A program made the position numbers and the translations under genes. A stretch of DNA of 64,000 bases from the NCBI GenBank assembly GCA_030849465.1, contig JARVLF010000016.1, forward strand, positions 1,240,001 to 1,304,000. The letters are read 5' to 3'. The DNA comes from Moesziomyces globuligerus (taxonomy: Eukaryota; Basidiomycota; Ustilaginomycetes; Ustilaginales; Ustilaginaceae). How positions within the stretch are numbered: the first letter of the stretch is position 1; each line of letters opens with the position of its first letter. The notes under the pieces are model-generated. The model saw nothing but the letters and a program-made list of their open reading frames with translations. It was not told the origin of the DNA and searched no databases. This document shows, in pieces, positions 57,356 to 64,000 of this stretch.

Positions 57356-59958
57356 CCTGAAAGCACGAAGGTAGGAGGAAGCAAAAGACGGAGAGAAGGA
57401 GAACGGGCGTGGGTGAAGAGGGGCTTTATATGCCCAGCATGCAAGTGAAGAAGTGGGCTGGACCGAGCTCGAAAGAAAAAGTTGAGATGATAGCATGCAA
57501 AGAGTTGCGAGAACAATAGAGTGAAGGGGCGGTGATGAGCTCCGTGACATGCGGTGTGCTGCTGACGGAGAGAGGTCCAAGCTCAGGATACGTGGCGACA
57601 CTCGGCGTTGCTGGAACGAAAATGTAGAACAAGCGCCCTAATGCACGAGCCCTCTTCCATTAAGCCCCACTTATCGCCAGCGATTCTGCCTTGAGCATAG
57701 CACTGGTATCTCGATCAAACCATCACGCAAAGCGGTCACGTTGCCTACGCGGGATTGGTCATTGCCCATGGTTGTATCAAACACAGCCCCGAAAGCTCAT
57801 GTTTTGCGGGAGCCCTTCTTTCCGGGTGACATTTTTGGTCTCTATTTTTCGTTGCGATTTTAGACTCATTTATCCTCTTTGCGCTCATCCCGGCAGTGGA
57901 AGGCCCAACCGGGATGGCCGAGCTTGGTACACTATCGGGTGCGGGCCCGATACTCCACTTCGCAACGCGGCGATGCAAGGTGCGCTTCCGAGTGCGCGGC
58001 AGCAAGGCAAGCGATGTGTTAAGATGCGGACTCCGGCGGTGGAGATTCGGGTTGTCAGGTTCGGGGGGTGCATAGGCGAAGCACGTTTTGCAGTGGGCAT
58101 GCTTCCGCTGAGCCGCGAGTGTTCTTGGCAACGCCAAACGCCAGCCTGGCAGGAAGAAGAGGGTTCAGAATCCACACAAACAATCCCGAACCAGCCTCCA
58201 GCCAGCCCTCGTTGCCGTTGCAGCCCACTGAGAGGCCATCGGCTGACGCTCCAGGGCGTGTCTCAAGCGAATTCATTCTTCCCAGGGTCGGTGCAACGAT
58301 TCCGACGAGGTCATGCAGAGTGAGCGCATCGCAGCGCGGAGGTGATCCGCAAGGCACATTTGGCAGCAAGCAGGTGCGCGGCGCAATTTTCTTTTTCGAT
58401 TACTCTCCGACCCGGTGCGTGAATTCCCTTGGCATCGAGGCGCGTAATCGGTTTCGATCTGCTGTCAGAGCAAGACTGGCGAGGTGGGCATGAAAGAGAG
58501 CAGCGTTAGTCTGACAGGTCGATCCTTGTGCCACCAGCCGCTTCTCTGTGCCGTCCGACCTTGGCCCGCTTCCTTCGAGCCACACTCGCCCAGCGATCAA
58601 CTTGGTGCGAGCGCTTCTTGGCGACGCGCAGAGGGATTCTCACGATAGATCTAGAGGCTTCAAGTAGGCAAGCAAGGCAAGCAAGGCGAGGCGGTGCTGG
58701 TTGCAAGCAACCGCGCCGTGACAAGGCTAGGGGAGCCGAGGGAGGGTCGGAACGAGGGTCGTGGGGTTGGGCCCCTTGGAAAGGCTCGCTTGGCGGGCGA
58801 TGAAAGGCGATGGAGCCAAAAATAACGCGCCAGCCGCTCTCCGTGTCTGCTCGGGTCGACAGGCCTAGCCGAGGCTGCGCTGTACGTGCGTTGCACCGCG
58901 CTGCTCCGTCGGCCAAACCTAGGACCCAAGCTCATCTCGCGGAATGGGTTCGACCGAAGCCACCGCTACAGTCGGCGCACGATACTGTACATGGTTGCAT
59001 GTGGATGGTGTCGAATGTACTGAGGCTCGAGGTGCTGGAGCGTGTGCAGCTGAGTTCGAAGAGACGTCTGAGCGTCTGCATGTGCCTGGTCGTCAGTCGC
59101 CGGCGAGTCGAGCTTCGCAGTTCCAAGTGGTGCAAGAGCGACCTTCTTTTTCGGCTCCAACGCACAGCGATGCACGCTGCACGGCATCTGCGCGGTGTGC
59201 GCTGCGCGGTGTGCGCACAGCGAGCAGCCGCGCATGCAAGCTTGGCCCTCCCTCGCCTTTTCGCAGTCAAAATTGGAAATTAGAAATTGGAAAATTTGGA
59301 TCGCCGGCCGGCAGTACAGAAGTGTGAGTGTCAGAGCAGGCCTAGCCTGCTGCGTTATTCGTGATTCCAGGATCGGCGTGTGCTCTCCACGCTCATCAGC
59401 TCGATCCGCCCAGCGAGCTCGGCGCCGTTTTAGCTCCCTTGCTCGCCCGCAAAGAGCTCGCTGACCGTACTGTACTCCCCACTCACCGTGACTGGCTGGC
59501 CCCTTTGGGTGCTCCACCTGTACCATCCTCCCTCCTCCCCCGTCATCACCATCCATCCCACCCTTCCCAATCGCCCGTACCTGCGTGGCACCCTCCGTCG
59601 TCGTCGTCGCTCTCGACCGTCATCGACCGGACCATCCCCTGGCAACTCCATCTCGCCATCTCGTCTCGCCTGGCTACCCCGGATCCCCCACCCGCTTGCT
59701 CCATCCGTAGCGAGCGTAGCGTAGCGACCTCAACGCCTTGGCTCGGTTCAAGCGTACGCCCTTCCACTCTTCCTCCCTCCTGCCTTGCGCGCTCGTCCCG
59801 GTTCCATGCATCGCGCCGATTGAATTCCGCACCCCGGCTCCATCGCTTCTAGCAGCCCAAAGCTGGCTCGCTCTTGATCCTACCACCATCCCACCCATCC
59901 TGGACACCACGCTTTCGGTTCCACGCCTGGCTCGGCTACAGCCATACCGGACGTCAAG
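57356..59958. other. 2.6-kb intergenic region between divergent genes
   Basis: This region holds promoters for the leftward 293-aa gene (TATAAA at 57425-57430, minus strand) and the rightward long gene. Small direct repeats of GCAAGCAAG lie near 58672-58690. An AT-richer patch with AAATTGGAAAT-type repeats lies near 59268-59300. The last 450 bases are C/T-rich, typical of a fungal 5' leader. An A-box-like TGGCCGAG at about 57916 has no matching B box. No ORF is supported. Confidence 0.5.
57425..57430 (-). promoter_or_regulatory. TATA box (TATAAA) of the 293-aa gene
   Basis: TATAAA on the minus strand lies 69 bases before the ATG at 57355. It decides against longer upstream extensions of the frame. 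Confidence 0.6.
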
Positions 59959-62900
59959 ATGAGCAAGCACAGCTTCATGGACACCATCCTCAACCGGCCC
60001 TCCCAGAGGTATACCGAGCCGTCCCCCACCAAGCCCTCCCGATCCCGCGTCCACGCTCCCACAAACCTCCCCAATGCCTCCAACAAGCCCGACTCCATCC
60101 TCGCCGGCAACATGTTCGCTGCCAACGGCCCCGGCTCCCTCAGCCGCGGCGGCGGCGTGTACAGCCAGGCACCTTCCGTCATGTCCGGCAAGAGCAACAC
60201 CAGCCGCTTCAGCATCTTCCGCAAAAAGGGTCGCCAGCCCTCCATCTCCGGAGGCAGCGTCTACCACGACGGCGCAAGCAGCATCGCTCCCTCCGAATTC
60301 ACCTCCAGCCCCAGAAAGGGCAGATGGTGGGAAAGTGGAACCCGCAACAACTACTCCTCCAGACCTCCGAGCATCGCCGGCAGCGTCTTTTCCGAGCCCG
60401 AGGCCGCCGGACCACCCGGATTCCCCTACATCTCCGACTCCTTCAAGGCCTCCGCCCCTCCTCGCGGCGCACGCAGCGACTTTGGCGGCCCCACTTCTTC
60501 TAGCAGGATCCGCTACTCGTCTCATTCAGCTCAGCCGCCCCTGCCCACGCTCACCACCAAGACCTCCATGTCTGCCTTGAAACGACAGTCGGGCGTCGCG
60601 CCCTTGGGCCAGCAGCAGCCCAACCTCATGCGCCAGGCTTCTACCGCCTCCATCGCTCGCTCCAACGGTGCCTCCGCCTCCGTTGCCGATCTCAACCGGC
60701 CCGTCAGCCCGGCCGCCTCAATGGGTCGCAGCAGGACCAAGAGCCGCGTGGCCGCCGCGCAGAACGGCTCCTCGGACTGGAACTCGTTCGTCCAGTCCAT
60801 GTCCGGCACCGAGGTCGCCAAGACGTGGGAGAGCATGCCCACCCTCGCGCCCCAGCCCGCACGCAATCCCGAGAAGCGCAGCAGCATGGTTGCAAATCGC
60901 ATCAAGAAGGAGCTCGAACAGGACGCGCAGTTCCAGCAGGTTCAGCGCGATCCCGGCGTCGTCCACCAGGATCTCCTCGCGCGCGCCGCCTCCCAGGTCA
61001 TTGGCGAGATGCCGCCTACGCCCGTCTCGCCGCTTTCGTCTCCGCAGGTCGCCGCGGTCCACCTCCAGCCCGGTCACATTGTCACGCCCATCTCGCCCAT
61101 CTACTCGCCCGTCGCCTCCAGCTCGTCGGTCAACATCGCGCAGTACCCGACCTCCATGTCGCTCCAAGCAGCCGCCATGTCGGCGGCGGAGCTGCCACCT
61201 CACGCCATGGTGCCCCCAGGCGTGGTAGCCGCAGTCCCTGCCATCATGTCTCCAGTGCAATCGCCACCTACGATCCAGACCCAGCCGGTCACGTATGTTC
61301 CGGTCGCATCACCACCACTCGTGCAGACAGAGATCGTCGCACCACCTCAGCACCCCTCCCAATCGGCCTCTGTCGTCGTCCCAGCTGCACCGGCGTTGCC
61401 CCCTCAGGGCTCCCCCACGCAGACGTATGCGCCTGTGGCCGTGGCTGCTCCACGTGTCGCAGCGCAGCACTCGCCTCAGGCGCAGCACGCCGCATCATCG
61501 CTTCCAGACGTAGCATCGGTCAGCACGATTCCGCCGCCTGCGGTTGCTGCACCACCCACGACGGCACAGTACCTCGCCGATCGTCTCGAGGAAGACGAGG
61601 ATGGCGACGAAGACGAGCCGGTCACCGAGCAAACCACCCCGGAGGATAGCACGCCCGAAGACTCGGAAGAGTCCGAGACCTCGTCCGACGAAGGCCTTGT
61701 CGGCGGCGGCCAGCCCACGCTCGACGTCGTCGCCGAAGAGGACGAAGAGGTCTCCAGCCTCGGTCACGGTCAGAACCACCGCGAGATGCTCTCGCACGGC
61801 TCCATCAAGGGCAAGGGTCCCAGAGCCAACTACGAAGAGTACGAGGCGAAGCTCCACCGACGCCAGGCCTCCGTGCAGAGCCAGGACGCAGGCCTCGAAG
61901 ATGCGACCGGCACCGCGGCGATTTCGGGCGTCAGCATCCACGTCACGGAGCCCTCCGTAGCCGGCCACGCCAGTGCCGCGTCGGTCGATGCAGCTCAACT
62001 CGAGCAAGTGTCCGTTGCGCCCGTCGTGCCCGTTACTGCCGCTGCTCCACAACTCGTGGTGGACGCTCAGCGACCGCAGCTCGTTTCTCGCGGATCGGAG
62101 GTCAGCGAGTACCAGTCCGCCACGAGCGGCCGCAGCACTCCAACGGCTAAGGACGAAGTGGATGAGGCTAACGACGAGGCAGCGGTGGCTTCGATCGCCC
62201 AGGCGCGCGTGCGCACCAAGCCATCCACCGAGAGCATGTCGGCCGAGACCGCCTCCGTTGCCCCCTCGCAGCGACGCAGCGTCCGCGCTGCCAAGTCCTC
62301 GAGGCCCGGCACCGCGCAGCGTCGTCTCAGCGAGGTCAGCCTCGGCACCTCGTTCGCTGTCAGCGGCATCCTCGGCCGCTCCGGCTCGTCCATGCGCCAG
62401 AACGGCGAGGCGGGCTCGGATTCCGACGCGGATTTGTCCGATGAGGACGTCGAACTCCGGGCAAAGTCGCTTGCAGAGCAGGACCGTCTGCGCAAGATGA
62501 ATGTCGGCGAAGACTTCTTCGGCCCCTCGATCTCCAACGTGCTCGACAGATTTGAGCGCTTCGGCTACTCGGACTCGACCATCAATAAGCTCGGCCGAGA
62601 GACCGAACAACCTGCAGCCACTGAGGCGCCAGCGGCACCGCAGGCTGCCATCGCTGCTCCGGCTCCTGCTGCGGCGGTCGCCCCTTCGTCTGAAGTGGAT
62701 GCCGAGACGCAAAGGGCAGTCATGGAGGTTCGACAGAAGCGCGCAGAGGCCGCCGCTGCCAGTGCTGCCGAGGACGGCAAGCGCAACAGTGCCAGCACCG
62801 GGCTCGCGCCCAGCTTCGCCGCCGTATGGCTGCTCAACCAGGCCAATGGCACAGATGGCACGGAGAAGGAGGCAGCCGACGATGCTGGCGATGTCACGCT

Positions 62901-64000
62901 CACGGCCGAGTCGACCGAGCCCAAGGTGTCGGTGCTGAACCGCCCCAGGCCCAAGTCTAAGAAGCCTGTCGCGATGGGCGGCCTGCAAATCTCCGAGGGA
63001 AGGCTCGAGGCCGAGTCGCCCCAACGGCCCGCCGAGGACACGCGCAGCACCTTGCCCATGTCGCTCTCGCAGAACAGCCTGGCGAGCGCAGCCTCGCTGC
63101 CGTCGGGAGCACCGAGCAGCCAAGCCACGCCGAGCAAGACCGCACCTGTCGCAGCCAGCAAGGACAAGCCCGCCCCGTCCAAGTCGGCGTTGAAGCCCAA
63201 GCAGAGTCGATCGCTGGCGGATACGCTCTTCGGCATGCAGTTCCGCTCCCCGAGCAAGGAGAAGAAGGACAAGAAGGACAAGAAGGACAAGAAGGAAAAG
63301 AAGGACAAGACGTCCAAGCACAAGCGCAAGGCTTCGGTCGACTCGGTTGGATCAGGCTCGGTCGCGAGCGAGCGCTCGTCCGCGGCCGAGTCCATCAAGC
63401 AGCGTTCCAGCTCCGACTCGCCATCCGCCCCGGCTGCTTCGCTGCCGGCTTCGCCCTCGGCAAAGGCGCTGGGCAAGCAGAAGATGGAGGCGGCGCCAGT
63501 CGCCGCCGGTGGCGTAATGGTCCCGTCCGAGACCGTCGGCCAATTCGAGACCCCGCCGCAGAGCATTGCCAATCTGCAGGGAATGGCGGGCGCAGACGGG
63601 TCGCCGGACAAGTTCCACACTGCGCACGACCTCAAGGCGCTGGCGGATACGGCGGTGCCCGTGTACCCAAGCGAGCTACGCAACGCAGCTATTGCGCAGG
63701 CGCAGGCGCAGTTGGGCGCAGCCCCCGACACGCGGCCACAACATCAGCGCAACCTGTCCGAGCAGATGAAGGGCATGAATGGCTTCGGCTCCTTCTCCCT
63801 TCCCCAGCTCGACGCGCCGCGGGCCACTGCGGCTACGGTGGAGCCTGTCCAGGCGGATGCGGAGGTCGACAGGCCTCAGACCAACGGCGTTGATGCTCAT
63901 GGTCAGGCGCTGGCTGTTCCTGCACAGGACAGCCCCGCAGCGGAGTCAGTGAGCGCGGTGACGAGTGCGCCGACCTCGTCCGAGGCTAGCGTGGCGAGCA
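59959..64000 (+). CDS. Long Ser/Pro/Ala-rich hypothetical protein, 3' partial (at least 1347 aa)
   Basis: The frame opens at ATG 59959 (MSKHSFMDTILNRPSQRYTE) and stays open to the right edge without a stop, so the gene is cut by the window. The sequence is mostly disordered: Ser/Pro/Ala/Gln-rich, with many SP and TP sites, short basic patches and an acidic block near 61575-61700 (DRLEEDEDGDEDEPVTEQ). Short conserved-looking segments stand out: FIFRKK-like SRFSIFRKKGRQPS, DWNSFVQSMSGTEVAKTWES, ISNVLDRFERFGYSDSTINK and ADTLFGMQFRSPS. A Lys-rich tract of repeated KKD units follows at about 63259-63309. No signal peptide, membrane segment or known domain is seen. A scaffold or signalling protein regulated by phosphorylation would fit, but that is inference. 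Confidence 0.75.
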   Translation, partial: MSKHSFMDTILNRPSQRYTEPSPTKPSRSRVHAPTNLPNASNKPDSILAGNMFAANGPGSLSRGGGVYSQAPSVMSGKSNTSRFSIFRKKGRQPSISGGSVYHDGASSIAPSEFTSSPRKGRWWESGTRNNYSSRPPSIAGSVFSEPEAAGPPGFPYISDSFKASAPPRGARSDFGGPTSSSRIRYSSHSAQPPLPTLTTKTSMSALKRQSGVAPLGQQQPNLMRQASTASIARSNGASASVADLNRPVSPAASMGRSRTKSRVAAAQNGSSDWNSFVQSMSGTEVAKTWESMPTLAPQPARNPEKRSSMVANRIKKELEQDAQFQQVQRDPGVVHQDLLARAASQVIGEMPPTPVSPLSSPQVAAVHLQPGHIVTPISPIYSPVASSSSVNIAQYPTSMSLQAAAMSAAELPPHAMVPPGVVAAVPAIMSPVQSPPTIQTQPVTYVPVASPPLVQTEIVAPPQHPSQSASVVVPAAPALPPQGSPTQTYAPVAVAAPRVAAQHSPQAQHAASSLPDVASVSTIPPPAVAAPPTTAQYLADRLEEDEDGDEDEPVTEQTTPEDSTPEDSEESETSSDEGLVGGGQPTLDVVAEEDEEVSSLGHGQNHREMLSHGSIKGKGPRANYEEYEAKLHRRQASVQSQDAGLEDATGTAAISGVSIHVTEPSVAGHASAASVDAAQLEQVSVAPVVPVTAAAPQLVVDAQRPQLVSRGSEVSEYQSATSGRSTPTAKDEVDEANDEAAVASIAQARVRTKPSTESMSAETASVAPSQRRSVRAAKSSRPGTAQRRLSEVSLGTSFAVSGILGRSGSSMRQNGEAGSDSDADLSDEDVELRAKSLAEQDRLRKMNVGEDFFGPSISNVLDRFERFGYSDSTINKLGRETEQPAATEAPAAPQAAIAAPAPAAAVAPSSEVDAETQRAVMEVRQKRAEAAAASAAEDGKRNSASTGLAPSFAAVWLLNQANGTDGTEKEAADDAGDVTLTAESTEPKVSVLNRPRPKSKKPVAMGGLQISEGRLEAESPQRPAEDTRSTLPMSLSQNSLASAASLPSGAPSSQATPSKTAPVAASKDKPAPSKSALKPKQSRSLADTLFGMQFRSPSKEKKDKKDKKDKKEKKDKTSKHKRKASVDSVGSGSVASERSSAAESIKQRSSSDSPSAPAASLPASPSAKALGKQKMEAAPVAAGGVMVPSETVGQFETPPQSIANLQGMAGADGSPDKFHTAHDLKALADTAVPVYPSELRNAAIAQAQAQLGAAPDTRPQHQRNLSEQMKGMNGFGSFSLPQLDAPRATAATVEPVQADAEVDRPQTNGVDAHGQALAVPAQDSPAAESVSAVTSAPTSSEASVAS

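Noticed and set aside
57910..58060. Possible tRNA: A-box-like TGGCCGAG near 57916
   Set aside because: No B box (GGTTCGANNCC) at a suitable distance and no foldable cloverleaf seen.
61495..63321. 608-aa leftward open frame opposite the long Ser/Pro/Ala-rich gene
   Set aside because: The plus-strand frame is continuous from 59959 to the edge with a good start and varied composition; the minus frame is Leu/Arg/Gly-rich without domains.
1..64000. Transposons, CRISPR arrays, rRNA or tRNA clusters, telomeric repeats
   Set aside because: None recognised: no transposase, reverse transcriptase or integrase motifs, no regularly spaced direct repeats of CRISPR type, no TTAGGG arrays.

Overview
The window reads as nuclear DNA of a basidiomycete fungus, most likely a smut or smut-related yeast (Ustilaginomycotina, probably Ustilaginaceae). 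The reasons are a GC-rich, compact layout, many intronless genes, short GT-AG introns (about 77-116 nt), typical fungal housekeeping genes, and a small tandem family of secreted four-cysteine proteins like the effector clusters of smuts. The species cannot be named from the sequence alone. I find 27 protein genes, two of them cut by the window edges, and no rRNA, tRNA, CRISPR array or intact transposon.

Left block (1-9.8 kb): the 3' part of NTE1 (lysophospholipase), ALG5 (dolichyl-phosphate glucosyltransferase), a bleomycin hydrolase and a 3-phosphoglycerate dehydrogenase. Accessory island (about 10.9-17.2 kb): five genes with no recognisable housekeeping homologue. These are a 437-aa unknown, a cysteine-free secreted protein, and three tandem paralogues of about 160 aa. 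Each paralogue has a leader, four cysteines and one intron at the same site. This island is the most interesting part of the window.

Middle block (17.6-39.3 kb): SRP receptor alpha, GPN3, a PA-TM-RING ubiquitin ligase, LEU2, DCN1, mitochondrial ribosomal protein uL5m, LSM3, delta-1-pyrroline-5-carboxylate dehydrogenase, an unknown 625-aa protein, NOG1 and a peroxisomal-type nucleotide carrier. Several neighbours are divergent and share 0.4-0.5 kb promoters (SRP101/GPN3, LEU2/DCN1, uL5m/LSM3).

Right block (40.6-64 kb): a KCH1-like potassium transporter, a 3.1-kb gene-free stretch, an unusual protein joining an RNase H1-type hybrid-binding domain to a glyoxalase-fold (VOC) domain, an unknown 810-aa protein, the U5 snRNP WD40 protein sharing a promoter with the EFL1/RIA1 ribosome-biogenesis GTPase, a small probable organelle membrane protein, a 2.6-kb gene-free stretch, and a very long Ser/Pro/Ala-rich protein that runs off the right edge. 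Functions recur (ribosome biogenesis: NOG1, EFL1; splicing: LSM3, SNRNP40; neddylation and ubiquitin: DCN1, RING), but the genes are not organised as a pathway cluster.
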